Shown: in pieces, positions 1 to 8,020 of the stretch
How the letters are laid out: each line of letters starts with the position of its first letter
Position numbering within the stretch: the stretch's first letter is position 1
Source of the DNA: Flavobacterium sp. HTF
Lineage (GTDB): Bacteria; Bacteroidota; Bacteroidia; Flavobacteriales; Flavobacteriaceae
Direction of reading: 5' to 3'
Assembly: GCF_003105115.1 (NCBI RefSeq)
Contig: NZ_QETH01000051.1
Span: forward strand, 1 to 32,546
Length of the DNA: 32,546 nucleotides
Translations under genes and position numbers: made by a program
The notes under the pieces: model-generated
What the model saw: only the letters and a program-made list of their open reading frames with translations
Told to the model about the DNA's origin: nothing
The model's database searches: none

Positions 1-176
1 TCAAATAAATATTTCCTTGTGTTCCTGTAGCAGTTGCACTAATATATAATCCATTATTCAGGAAATAAAAATTTCCTGAAATTTTCTCCCATTGCCAGTA
101 TCTAAAACAAAAATACAACCAGAAGGCTTTTTCTATTATCATAAATCAAAAAAACGATTCACTCAGCAGAATAAAT
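1..176. other. Left edge, no confident gene
   Basis: There is no ATG on the + strand in this stretch. The frame of the downstream histidine kinase stays open upstream as far as a TAA at 66-68, but the codons encode nothing that resembles a signal peptide. On the minus strand a frame opens with ATG at 142 and runs without a stop to the window edge. It reads MIIEKAFW..., then includes FYFLNNGLYISATATG, a beta-strand-like composition. It may be the start of a gene lying to the left, or chance. I cannot decide between these. Confidence 0.3.
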
Positions 177-2003
177 TTGTTTAAGATTGCTAATCGGTAT
201 TACAATATGAACGATCTCAAATCATATCGTGAAATATCGGAGCTGGTGCTGGACAGATCTGTAATAGCCAAAGATTCGTCAAGTATAGCAAAAGCATATA
301 CCTATCTGGGAGATTACTATAGTGCGCATATAATTTCAGACAGTGCGTTTAGAAACTATTTTAAGGCACAGAAAATCTACCTGCAAATTGATGATAAGTA
401 TAATTTATCTAAAACATTATTGAGCAAGGCAAGTTTGCAATATAATGAAGGCGATTTTTCTGAAAGTGAAATATCCGTTTTTAAGGCTTTGAGTATATTA
501 AAACAGCAAAAAAATGTAAACGATCAGCTTTATGAATGTTACAATCTTCTCGGGATTCTTTATAATGAAAAAGAAGAATATGCGAGAGCCTTAGAATTTC
601 AGAACAAAGCCTTAATTACACTCAACGATAAGTCTATACCGTTAGACCTGCAGCTGAAAGCCACTTCTCTAAACAATATTGGCTTTGTTTACATGCGCAT
701 GGAAAATTTCAAACAGGCAATCTCTTATTTTGAAAAAGGGCTAAATGAAAAAAATCTCTTTGAAGAGAAGACATTTTTGTACGCTATGTTACTGGATAAC
801 CTGGCTTATTCTAAATTGAAGTCCAAAAAAATGGAAGGACTTCCGGATCAATTTTACAGGTCTTTAAAAATCCGTGACAGTCTGGGCCTGAAAATGGCTA
901 AAATATCCAATCAGATCCATTTGTCTGAATATTATGCATTTAGAAAAGATACTTTTAAGGCCATCCAGTTTTCAAAACAAGCTTTGTTGCTTTCCCGGTC
1001 TTCAGATAAACTGACCAATACATTACTTGCTCTTAAACAAATCGCAGTTGTAGACCCGCGAAATGCATCCAAATACTCTAAAGAATACATTCGACTCAAT
1101 GATAAAATGCTGAAAGCAGAACGTAATATGGGGGAGAAGTTTTCCCGAATCGAATATGAAACAAATGAAATAAAAGATCAAAATTCAAACTTACAGGAAA
1201 AGAATAAAACATTAGTGTATGTTTTTAGCATTTGTACCCTTATAGGTTTGTTTTTTTACGTTTATAAAACCCAACAGGCCAAAAACCGGGAATTGCTTTT
1301 TAAACAGCAACAGCAAATCGCAAATGAGGATATTTATAACCTGATGATTTCACAACAGAATGATATCGAGCTGACACGTATAAGAGAAAAGAAAAAAGTT
1401 GCACAGGAATTGCATGACGGCGTTTTGGGAAGAATGTTTGGTGTGAGGATAAGTCTGGATAGTCTGGATAAAATTAATGAAGAGGAAGCAGCTGCAAAAA
1501 GAAAAAAATACCTGACCGAACTTAAAAATATAGAAGAAGACATACGGGAAATTTCGCATGATTTAAACCGTGAGAAATCAGAATTAATTAATAATTTTGT
1601 TTTGATTCTGAATAAATTATTCGAAAATCAACAAAATACATACCCTTCACAACTGATTACTTCATTTGATTCCCAAATTAAATGGGAACTCGTCAGTAAT
1701 GCAGTTAAAATTAACCTGTACAGAATTATTCAGGAAGCGCTTCAGAATTGTAATAAATATGCAAAGGCAAAAACGATTACAGTTGAATTTAAAAACGAAG
1801 TGAATCACCTGATATTGTCTGTTTTTGATGACGGAATTGGTTTTAACCCAAAGAGAACCAAAAACGGTATTGGGCTGCACAATATCGAATACAGAGTGGC
1901 AGAATGTAAAGGAAGCGTAATCATAAAATCGGCCCCGGGAGAAGGAACCATGCTTCTTGTAAAAATACCAATTGACCAAAAAATTAACCTGCAAAAGAAA
2001 TGA
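177..2003 (+). CDS. TPR-containing sensor histidine kinase (HisKA_3 type), 5' end uncertain
   Basis: Sensor kinase of a two-component pair. Residues about 1-300 are tetratricopeptide-like helices (for example KATSLNNIGFVYMRMENFKQ near 171-190). A coiled stretch and a single membrane segment follow at about 346-364 (VFSICTLIGLFFYVY). Then comes a dimerisation/phosphoacceptor domain with His413 in AQELHDGVLGRMFG, which is the HisKA_3 signature of NarL-class kinases. The C-terminal HATPase has an N box near 510-520 (IIQEALQNCNKYAKA) and a G box with DDGIGF at 551-556. The TTG start at 177 is the longest choice. The first in-frame ATG is at 207. Family members normally have a signal peptide that places the TPRs in the periplasm, and none is visible here, so the 5' end may be truncated, frameshifted or start at an unusual codon. 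The stop overlaps the next gene (ATGA), so the kinase and regulator are translationally coupled. The signal sensed is unknown. Confidence 0.85.
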   Translation: MFKIANRYYNMNDLKSYREISELVLDRSVIAKDSSSIAKAYTYLGDYYSAHIISDSAFRNYFKAQKIYLQIDDKYNLSKTLLSKASLQYNEGDFSESEISVFKALSILKQQKNVNDQLYECYNLLGILYNEKEEYARALEFQNKALITLNDKSIPLDLQLKATSLNNIGFVYMRMENFKQAISYFEKGLNEKNLFEEKTFLYAMLLDNLAYSKLKSKKMEGLPDQFYRSLKIRDSLGLKMAKISNQIHLSEYYAFRKDTFKAIQFSKQALLLSRSSDKLTNTLLALKQIAVVDPRNASKYSKEYIRLNDKMLKAERNMGEKFSRIEYETNEIKDQNSNLQEKNKTLVYVFSICTLIGLFFYVYKTQQAKNRELLFKQQQQIANEDIYNLMISQQNDIELTRIREKKKVAQELHDGVLGRMFGVRISLDSLDKINEEEAAAKRKKYLTELKNIEEDIREISHDLNREKSELINNFVLILNKLFENQQNTYPSQLITSFDSQIKWELVSNAVKINLYRIIQEALQNCNKYAKAKTITVEFKNEVNHLILSVFDDGIGFNPKRTKNGIGLHNIEYRVAECKGSVIIKSAPGEGTMLLVKIPIDQKINLQKK

Positions 2004-2698
2004 CAGTTGACCCAAAAACCTCCGTTTCTCAATTAATTAAACGAAATGTCTTAATTGTTGATGATCATCCATTTATAATTGAAGGATACAAAAATGCCAT
2101 AACACGTTATAATCCGCAACAATATGAGTTTGAAATTTCTCAGGCTTATGACTGCAGATCGGCTTTTGACTTAATAGAAGATGAACAGGCACCCAATTTT
2201 GATGTTGCTTTTCTGGATATCAGTATGCCTGCCTATGAAGAAAAAGATATCTTTTCGGGAGAAGATCTGGCAAAACTGCTTTCAAAAAAAATGCCTTTTT
2301 GCAAAATCGTTTTATTAACCATGTATACCGAATTACTGAAGATAAAAACAATCATCAGAACCATACAGCCTAATGGGCTTATTATTAAAAACGACCTGAC
2401 TTTTGATGAACTGCTTTTTGCCTTTGACAGAGTGATGAAAAATGAAAAATATTACAGTCAGTCGGTACAGAAAATGCTGAATCAGTCGCCTCATAATTCA
2501 ATAGAAGTAGATGAGTTTGACAAACAGATTTTATTTCACTTGTCTAAAGGAACTCCGATTGCAGATATGCCTCAATATATTCCGATATCATTGAATGCCA
2601 TAGAAAAGAGAAGAGTCAACTTAAAAGAATTACTTAAAATAAGATCCGGTCTTGATGAGGATTTGGTTAAAGAAGCCAAAAGTAAAGGGCTTTTTTAA
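2000..2698 (+). CDS. Two-component response regulator
   Basis: Cognate regulator of the kinase, overlapping it by 4 bp. The receiver domain spans residues about 14-140, with the acidic pair Asp21-Asp22 (VLIVDDHPFI), phosphoacceptor Asp73 (FLDISMP), Thr107 and Lys130 (IIKNDL). The C-terminal 60 residues (FDKQILFHLSKGTPIADMP...) have the spacing of a helix-turn-helix of the LuxR/sigma-region-4 kind. The arrangement is NarL-like but the helix-turn-helix is divergent. Output is presumably transcription control. No target site can be inferred from this window. A palindromic terminator lies directly after the stop. Confidence 0.9.
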   Translation: MTVDPKTSVSQLIKRNVLIVDDHPFIIEGYKNAITRYNPQQYEFEISQAYDCRSAFDLIEDEQAPNFDVAFLDISMPAYEEKDIFSGEDLAKLLSKKMPFCKIVLLTMYTELLKIKTIIRTIQPNGLIIKNDLTFDELLFAFDRVMKNEKYYSQSVQKMLNQSPHNSIEVDEFDKQILFHLSKGTPIADMPQYIPISLNAIEKRRVNLKELLKIRSGLDEDLVKEAKSKGLF

Positions 2699-2717
2699 AA
2701 AGAAAATTCCAAACAAT

Positions 2718-2771
2718 AAAAAATTCCAAATTCCAATGGCAACCTAGCATTATTGGAATTTGGAATTTTTT
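2718..2771. terminator. Perfect 20-bp palindrome, bidirectional terminator
   Basis: The arms at 2718-2737 and 2752-2771 are exact reverse complements. The left arm begins with six A and the right arm ends with six T, with a 14-nt loop. The element lies between the convergent response regulator and thiL and can work in both directions. The inner AATTCCAAATTCCAA motif looks like a repeated intergenic element and not a one-off terminator. Confidence 0.8.
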
Positions 2772-2790
2772 ATTTGAAATTTATTAAAAT

Positions 2791-3837
2791 TTACTCACTC
2801 AGCGCATCCCAGCCACGTGCTTTTAAAGCAATTTTTGTATTGGCACGGGTTACCAGATGGATTCCTTCACTTTCATCGGCCATATGACCAATAATAGAGA
2901 AATTTGGATTTCCTTTTATTTTGTCAAAATCATTAATATCAATCGTAAATAACAATTCATAATCTTCACCGCCATTAATCGCAACAGTTGTGCTGTCAAT
3001 ATTAAACTCTTCACAAGTCGAAATAAACTGTGGATCTAAAGGAAGTTTATCTTCATACAAATTACATCCCACTTTTGATTGTCTGCACAAATGAATAATT
3101 TCTGAAGAAAGTCCGTCAGAAATATCAATCATCGATGTTGGTTTAATCTCAAGAGCATGCAAAAGTGTGCGAACATCTTTTCGGGCTTCCGGTTTTAACT
3201 GTCTTTCTACCAAATACGTATAAGGATCTAAATCAGGCTGACTGTTCGGATTAACCTGAAATACTTGCTTCTCACGTTCCAAAACCTGTAATCCCATATA
3301 AGCGGCACCAATATCTCCGGTTACCACCAATAAATCAGTTTGTTTAGCACCGTTTCTGTAAACGATCTCATCTTCATTGGCCTCACCAATTGCGGTAATG
3401 CTGATAATCAGTCCTTTTTGAGATGAGGTAGTATCTCCGCCAATAACATCAACTTTATATTCTTTTGCAGCGTGCGTAATCCCTTCAAATAACTCTTCCA
3501 GGGCTTCCAGAGGAAAACGATTAGAAACGGCCACAGAAACGGTTATTTGCGTTGGTTTGGCATTCATGGCACAAATGTCTGAAACATTTACAACAACAGA
3601 TTTATATCCTAAATGTTTTAATGGCATGTAAGCCAAATCAAAATGCACTCCTTCAATCAGTAAATCAGTAGAAACCACTACCTTTTTATCTTTAAAATCA
3701 AGAACAGCTGCATCATCACCAATACTTTTTAAAGTAGATTCCTGAGTAACATCAAAATTTTTGGTTAAATGTTCTATTAAGCCAAATTCGCCTAATTGAG
3801 CTATACTGGTACGTTGTGGATTTTTATCTTCGATCAT
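2791..3837 (-). CDS. thiL: Thiamine-monophosphate kinase ThiL
   Basis: Phosphorylates thiamine monophosphate to thiamine diphosphate with ATP, the last step of cofactor synthesis, in the cytoplasm. With the start at 3837 the protein has 348 residues, normal for the family, and begins MIEDKNPQRTSIAQLGEFGLIEHL. Longer upstream frames add only low-complexity sequence that covers the promoter. Family motifs seen in order are SIGDDAAVLD, VVSTDLLIEGVHFD, VNVSDICAMNAKP, VIGGDTTSS, MIDISDGLSSEI and INGGEDYELLF, the metal and nucleotide binding acidic motifs of the PurM/ThiL fold. It is a single gene, convergent with the response regulator and divergent from the DinB-family gene. Confidence 0.95.
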   Translation of the reverse strand: MIEDKNPQRTSIAQLGEFGLIEHLTKNFDVTQESTLKSIGDDAAVLDFKDKKVVVSTDLLIEGVHFDLAYMPLKHLGYKSVVVNVSDICAMNAKPTQITVSVAVSNRFPLEALEELFEGITHAAKEYKVDVIGGDTTSSQKGLIISITAIGEANEDEIVYRNGAKQTDLLVVTGDIGAAYMGLQVLEREKQVFQVNPNSQPDLDPYTYLVERQLKPEARKDVRTLLHALEIKPTSMIDISDGLSSEIIHLCRQSKVGCNLYEDKLPLDPQFISTCEEFNIDSTTVAINGGEDYELLFTIDINDFDKIKGNPNFSIIGHMADESEGIHLVTRANTKIALKARGWDALSE

Positions 3838-3866
3838 TTTTTTTAAGTTCCAAAGTTTGTAAGGGG

Positions 3867-3874
3867 CAAAGGTA
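3867..3874 (-). promoter_or_regulatory. Candidate -7 box of thiL
   Basis: The minus strand reads TACCTTTG, an exact match to the Bacteroidetes TAnnTTTG box, about 30 bp before the thiL start. The preceding bases extend it to CTTTGTACCTTTG, nearly the same as the candidate box of the WYL gene. I see no TTG at the expected -33 distance, so this is tentative. Confidence 0.4.
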
Positions 3875-3996
3875 CAAAGGATTTTTTTAAAGATACTAAG
3901 ATTCTGAGATGCTATGGTTCTAAGTTTTTTGTAGCTAATTAAAAAAAAATAGAATTTATTTTTTCCTGTTGACAAACTGTTGTCACCGACCCTCAA

Positions 3997-4004
3997 TACT
4001 TTTG
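3997..4004 (+). promoter_or_regulatory. Candidate -7 box of the DinB-family gene
   Basis: TACTTTTG matches TAnnTTTG. It lies about 30 bp before the ATG at 4035. A TTGAC element at 3969 is 25 bp upstream, slightly farther than the usual spacing. Confidence 0.45.
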
Positions 4005-4034
4005 AAGTATTAAACAAATTAAAACTTTAAAATC

Positions 4035-4514
4035 ATGAAAACATTAGCTGCACAAGTAATTACACCTGAAGATTTATTGAAACACTGGCAAGGACACCGC
4101 GCGCTTACAAGACGTGTGATTGAGCTTTTTCCTGAAAAAGATTTTTTCGAATTTTCAATTGGAGGAATGAGACCATTTGCCAAATTAGCTGATGAACTTC
4201 TGGCAATTGCGGTTCCGGGACTTAAAGGAATCGTGACAAAAGAAACTAAAGCATTTGCTGAAGAATCAGATAAGTTGGTTTTTAAAGCCCAATATCTTGA
4301 AAAATGGGATGAGGCAACAGCAGAAATCAATAAATACTGGGAGAAATTGTCAATTGAAGATTTTAATGAAACTTTTAATCTTTTTGGTCAGTATGAATTT
4401 CCTGTTATTCAGAATATCTTGTATTTTATTGATAATGAAGTACATCACCGTGGGCAAGGTTATGTTTATTTAAGAGCCTTGAATATTGAACCTCCATTTT
4501 TTTGGGAAAGATAA
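4035..4514 (+). CDS. DinB-family protein
   Basis: A 159-residue protein of the DinB/YfiT four-helix-bundle type. It begins with the helix TPEDLLKHWQGHRALTRRVIELFP and ends in EVHHRGQGYVYLRAL. A histidine-containing last helix followed by an aromatic tail is typical of this fold, which usually carries a metal bound by three histidines. Members serve as metal-dependent thiol transferases or are uncharacterised stress proteins. The reaction of this one cannot be inferred. It has its own promoter candidate and a strong terminator, and is convergent with the WYL regulator. It may be that regulator's target, which is inference from position only. Confidence 0.8.
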   Translation: MKTLAAQVITPEDLLKHWQGHRALTRRVIELFPEKDFFEFSIGGMRPFAKLADELLAIAVPGLKGIVTKETKAFAEESDKLVFKAQYLEKWDEATAEINKYWEKLSIEDFNETFNLFGQYEFPVIQNILYFIDNEVHHRGQGYVYLRALNIEPPFFWER

Positions 4515-4525
4515 AGATAGACCTG

Positions 4526-4567
4526 AAAAAAACTCCTAATGCAACTTTGTTCTTTAGGAGTTTTTTT
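4526..4567. terminator. Bidirectional intrinsic terminator
   Basis: A perfect 14-bp stem: the left arm at 4526-4539 is seven A followed by CTCCTAA, and the right arm at 4554-4567 is TTAGGAG followed by seven T, with a 14-nt loop. It serves the DinB-family gene and, from the other side, the WYL gene, whose stop codon at 4566-4568 overlaps the T-run. Confidence 0.85.
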
Positions 4568-5522
4568 ATGAAAGTCTTTTTCTGTTTACTTCCAGCAATT
4601 CTAAAGTTCGTTTTTTTAGTATTTCCGGTTCCAGAATTGTGGCATAATCGCCAAACATTAAAAACCACCGGGGGAAACCGCTTTCTATGTCGCGGCACAT
4701 AAAAGTCATTTCGATTTGTCCGTCTGTTTCTTTTTCAGAAACATAGCCATGATATTTTCTTTCATGCGCTAAATATCGCGCAATTTTTTTGTCGATTAAG
4801 ATTCGGACTTTTGTGGTTGGGATGGTTTCATTTTTATTTAAATAAGTTTCTAACGAATCGTGTTCAATGGTGAAATCGCAATCTGTTTTTTTGATTCCGA
4901 GAATTCTGTCCGTTCTAAACTGGCGATAATCTTTTCTCAAATGGCAATAACCTAAAAAATACCAATTGTTATGATCATGAAAAACACCCACAGGTTCAAT
5001 ATTTCTTTGCGTTGTTTCTTCTTTATCAAAGGTTTTATACGATAATAAAATTTGCTTTTTCTCGGCAATACTTTCAAATAGAACTGCCAGAGTATTGGGA
5101 GAATTATCATTGAACATAGGTTCAGTAGTTTGCATGACAATTCTGGATTCAATATTCGAAAGGTAATCTTTGTCGCCACTTCTCAAAACCGATTTCAGTT
5201 TATACATCGCCGATGCATAATGTGTTCCCAAAGAAGGATCAGTAAACTTCTGCATCAGTTTTTCTGCTGCGATAAAACTGCTGACTTCTTCACGGGTAAA
5301 CATAACAGGCGGTAATCTGTAACCGTCCATCAAAGCATAACCCACTCCGGCTTCGCTGTAAATTGGAACTCCTGAAGCTTCGAGAGTTCGAATATCCCTG
5401 TAAATGGTTCTTAAACTGCAGTCAAAACGATCAGCCAGTTCCTGTGCTTTTACAATTTTTTTAGATTGCAATTGAATCAGGATGGCGACAATTCGGTCAA
5501 ATCGTTTTGGAGTTTCGTCCAT
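4566..5522 (-). CDS. WYL-domain transcriptional regulator (YafY/DeoR-like)
   Basis: A 318-residue regulator. Residues 1-65 form an HTH_11-type winged helix (KAQELADRFDCSLRTIYRDIRTLEASGVPI, followed by the wing GVGYALMDGYRLPP). A linker follows, then a WYL domain at about 145-215, with NWYFLGY at 186-192 (WYF instead of WYL) and the conserved arginine/aspartate pair in RQFRTDRI, and a C-terminal WCX region at about 235-315. WYL domains bind nucleic-acid or nucleotide-type ligands in several systems. Solitary ones like this commonly regulate a neighbouring gene. The neighbour here is the convergent DinB-family gene; the ligand is unknown. Confidence 0.9.
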   Translation of the reverse strand: MDETPKRFDRIVAILIQLQSKKIVKAQELADRFDCSLRTIYRDIRTLEASGVPIYSEAGVGYALMDGYRLPPVMFTREEVSSFIAAEKLMQKFTDPSLGTHYASAMYKLKSVLRSGDKDYLSNIESRIVMQTTEPMFNDNSPNTLAVLFESIAEKKQILLSYKTFDKEETTQRNIEPVGVFHDHNNWYFLGYCHLRKDYRQFRTDRILGIKKTDCDFTIEHDSLETYLNKNETIPTTKVRILIDKKIARYLAHERKYHGYVSEKETDGQIEMTFMCRDIESGFPRWFLMFGDYATILEPEILKKRTLELLEVNRKRLS

Positions 5523-5760
5523 TTTTTTCTTTTAAAGGTTCAGAGGTTCAAAGATACAAAGGTTCAGAGTTTAAATAAATAAGAAATCTGTTCCAAATTA
5601 GGACAGATTTTATCTGTAATTGCATTCGTAGAGACGCATTGCTATTTCTACGCAAGTGAAACCATTTTTGCAATCACATCAAATAATAAAACAAAAAACC
5701 CAACAACTTTCGTCATTGGGTCATATCTTGATACTTAGTACTTAAATCTTAATACTAAAT
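5523..5760. other. Intergenic region between lepA and the WYL gene
   Basis: The minus strand shows a TATCTTTG box at 5549-5556, a plausible -7 element about 25 bp before the WYL start. An inverted repeat, AAATCTGT at 5584-5591 with ACAGATTT at 5603-5610, lies just upstream of that box and could be an operator. A second weak hairpin, CGTAGA (5627-5632) with TCTACG (5647-5652), resembles dispersed intergenic repeats. The lepA terminator is at the low-coordinate side of lepA. No gene is seen. Confidence 0.5.
5691..5722 (-). terminator. Terminator of lepA
   Basis: Read on the minus strand, GACCCAA, a 12-nt loop and TTGGGT are followed by a run of six T. The element lies about 40 bp after the lepA stop. 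Confidence 0.7.
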
Positions 5761-7557
5761 CTAGTCATTCAATTTTAAAACCGCCATAAATGCTTCTTGC
5801 GGAATCTCAACGTTTCCTACCTGACGCATACGTTTTTTACCTTTTTTCTGTTTTTCCAAAAGTTTACGCTTACGTGAAATATCTCCACCGTAACATTTTG
5901 CGGTAACGTCTTTACGAAGTGCTTTAATCGTTTCACGGGCAATGATTTTTGCCCCGATTGCAGCCTGAATCGGAATGTCAAATTGTTGTCTCGGAATCAG
6001 TTCACGTAATTTCTCGGTCATTTTTTTACCGATGTTGTAAGCATTGTCTTCGTGAATTAATGCAGAAAGTGCATCAACAGTCTGAGCATTCAAAAGTACA
6101 TCCAGTTTTACCAATTTCGAAGTTCTCATTCCGATAGGAGAGTAATCAAAAGAAGCATAACCTTTAGAAACTGTTTTTAAACGATCATAAAAATCGAATA
6201 CAATTTCCGCCAAAGGCATATCAAAATTTAATTCAACACGTTCAGTTGTTAAGTATGTTTGATTCGTAATTTGACCACGTTTTTCAATACATAAACTCAT
6301 TACGTTTCCAACAAAGTCAGCTTTTGTAATGATAGTTGCTTTAATAAAAGGCTCTTCAACTCTGTCTAAACGGGAAGGTTCAGGTAAGTCAGAAGGATTA
6401 TTTACAACAAATGCAGTTTCGGGATCTTTTTTGGTATAAGCCAAATACGAAACGTTAGGAACTGTAGTAATTACAGTCATATCAAACTCACGCTCTAAAC
6501 GTTCCTGGATAATTTCCATGTGAAGCATTCCTAAGAATCCGCAACGGAAACCAAAACCTAAAGCGGCAGAACTTTCAGGAGTAAAAACTAATGAAGCATC
6601 ATTAAGTTGCAATTTTTCCATAGAAGAACGCAAATCTTCATAATCTTCAGTATCGACAGGATAAATTCCGGCGAAAACCATTGGTTTTACATCCTCAAAA
6701 CCTGTAATCATATTAGTTGTAGGCGTTTTGGCATCGGTCAGTGTATCACCAACTTTTACCTCTTTTGCTTCTTTAATTCCGGAAATCAAATAACCAACAT
6801 CACCAGCAGAAATTACATTTTTCGGAACCTGATTTAGTTTTAACGTTCCAATTTCGTCAGCAAAATATTCATTTCCTGTGGCCATGAATTTAATTTTTTG
6901 CCCTTTTTTGATTTCACCGTTTACTACTCTGAAGATAACCTCGATTCCACGAAACGGATTATACACCGAGTCAAAAATCAATGCCTGTAAAGGTTCGTCT
7001 TTATTTCCTTTCGGAGCAGGAATTTTTTCGATAATGGCAGCTAAAATATTTTCAACACCAAAACCTGTTTTTCCCGAAGCATGAATAATATCTTCTAATT
7101 TACATCCTAATAAATCGATAATATCATCACTAACCTCTTCAGGATTAGCACTTGGTAAATCTACTTTATTTAAAACCGGAATAATTTCCAGGTCATTTTC
7201 AAGAGCTAAGTATAAGTTAGAAATCGTTTGTGCCTGAATACTTTGTGCAGCATCAACAATCAAAAGTGCACCTTCGCAGGCAGCAATAGAACGTGAAACT
7301 TCGTATGAAAAGTCAACGTGACCGGGAGTGTCAATTAAATTTAAGATATATTCTTCTCCTTTATAAGTATATTCCATCTGGATGGCATGACTTTTTATGG
7401 TAATTCCACGCTCACGCTCCAGATCCATGTTGTCAAGCAATTGTGCTTTTTCTTCACGAGCTGTAACGGTTTGTGTAGCGCCAAGTAAACGGTCTGCCAA
7501 TGTACTTTTACCGTGGTCAATGTGTGCAATAATGCAAAAGTTACGTATCTTCTTCAT
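5761..7557 (-). CDS. lepA: Elongation factor 4 (LepA), back-translocating GTPase
   Basis: A ribosome-binding translational GTPase of 598 residues, the normal family length. GTPase motifs are AHIDHGKST at 11-19, DTPGH at 76-80 and NKVD at 130-133. EF-G-like domains follow, and the LepA-specific C-terminal domain ends CYGGDISRKRKLLEKQKKGKKRMRQ, a family hallmark. It is a stand-alone gene here. Sequence and layout are ordinary for the genus. Confidence 0.98.
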   Translation of the reverse strand: MKKIRNFCIIAHIDHGKSTLADRLLGATQTVTAREEKAQLLDNMDLERERGITIKSHAIQMEYTYKGEEYILNLIDTPGHVDFSYEVSRSIAACEGALLIVDAAQSIQAQTISNLYLALENDLEIIPVLNKVDLPSANPEEVSDDIIDLLGCKLEDIIHASGKTGFGVENILAAIIEKIPAPKGNKDEPLQALIFDSVYNPFRGIEVIFRVVNGEIKKGQKIKFMATGNEYFADEIGTLKLNQVPKNVISAGDVGYLISGIKEAKEVKVGDTLTDAKTPTTNMITGFEDVKPMVFAGIYPVDTEDYEDLRSSMEKLQLNDASLVFTPESSAALGFGFRCGFLGMLHMEIIQERLEREFDMTVITTVPNVSYLAYTKKDPETAFVVNNPSDLPEPSRLDRVEEPFIKATIITKADFVGNVMSLCIEKRGQITNQTYLTTERVELNFDMPLAEIVFDFYDRLKTVSKGYASFDYSPIGMRTSKLVKLDVLLNAQTVDALSALIHEDNAYNIGKKMTEKLRELIPRQQFDIPIQAAIGAKIIARETIKALRKDVTAKCYGGDISRKRKLLEKQKKGKKRMRQVGNVEIPQEAFMAVLKLND

Positions 7558-7871
7558 TTTATATATTCAATTCTCTATACGAGTTTTTAAGTATTTCGGG
7601 TATAAATATACTCCGCAGCAATTGCTTTAGAGCGTGTCATTTGGGGGCAAAGATAGCGCAAAGTTTTGGATTCTGGAATCTAGTTGTCCGATTTTGAATT
7701 TTAAGGCTATAAAGTTGTCCTTTAGAATCTTAAATAGCCCTCACACGAAATATTACAGGGAACAAAATCCTGAGGAATGTTTTTATTCAGCCATCTGATT
7801 GTTTGAATGTTTGCCAAATAAAAACAAGAAATTGCGTTTCAATGATAAATCTCTATTTTTTGTACGAATAA

Positions 7872-7902
7872 TTGTCGGTTAAACAAAATATAAGTATACT
7901 TG
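7872..7902 (+). promoter_or_regulatory. Promoter of the double-glycine peptide gene
   Basis: TTG at 7872-7874, 20 bp, then TATACTTG at 7895-7902. The spacing and the -7 box match the xylB promoter. The box differs from the TAnnTTTG consensus at one position. Confidence 0.65.
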
Positions 7903-7923
7903 TAGTCACTATAACCATAAGAT
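7898..7923 (+). promoter_or_regulatory. Xylose-regulon operator, copy 1
   Basis: ACTTGTAGTCA, then CTATA, then ACCATAAGAT. The outer 11 and 10 bases are identical to the site before xylB; only the five central bases differ. The core arms CTTGTAGT and ACCATAAG are imperfect inverted repeats (6 of 8 match). The element overlaps the -7 box, as expected for a repressor site. The likely binder is one or both NUDIX-type regulators encoded nearby. Confidence 0.7.
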
Positions 7924-8020
7924 TGATCGGTTTATGGTTTTCAATTTTTCTAAATCTGTGTACAGGATTTACAGGAAAAAAGAAGTGTTTATTTTTTACT
8001 AATTAATAACCCAACAAATT

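Larger units (their letters stand above)
7558..8020. other. Intergenic region between lepA and the leader-peptide gene
   Basis: A minus-strand TATCTTTG box at 7648-7655 is a candidate lepA promoter without a clear -33 partner. The middle (7660-7860) shows no convincing gene on either strand. The right part holds the promoter and operator of the small peptide gene, then a 5' untranslated region of about 110 nt up to the ATG at 8021. Confidence 0.5.

Noticed and set aside
1..142. Minus-strand open frame MIIEKAFW... as a gene
   Set aside because: Only 47 codons, open at the edge, no known family and no promoter seen. Recorded as uncertain and not called as a CDS.
3838..4017. Extended N-terminus of ThiL from an ATG at 4017
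   Set aside because: The added residues are not family-like and would cover the candidate promoter; the MIEDKNPQ start gives normal length.
7660..7780. Small minus-strand frame upstream of lepA reading KILKDNFIALKFKIGQL
   Set aside because: It has no ATG, is bounded by a nearby in-frame stop, and lies in typical intergenic sequence.
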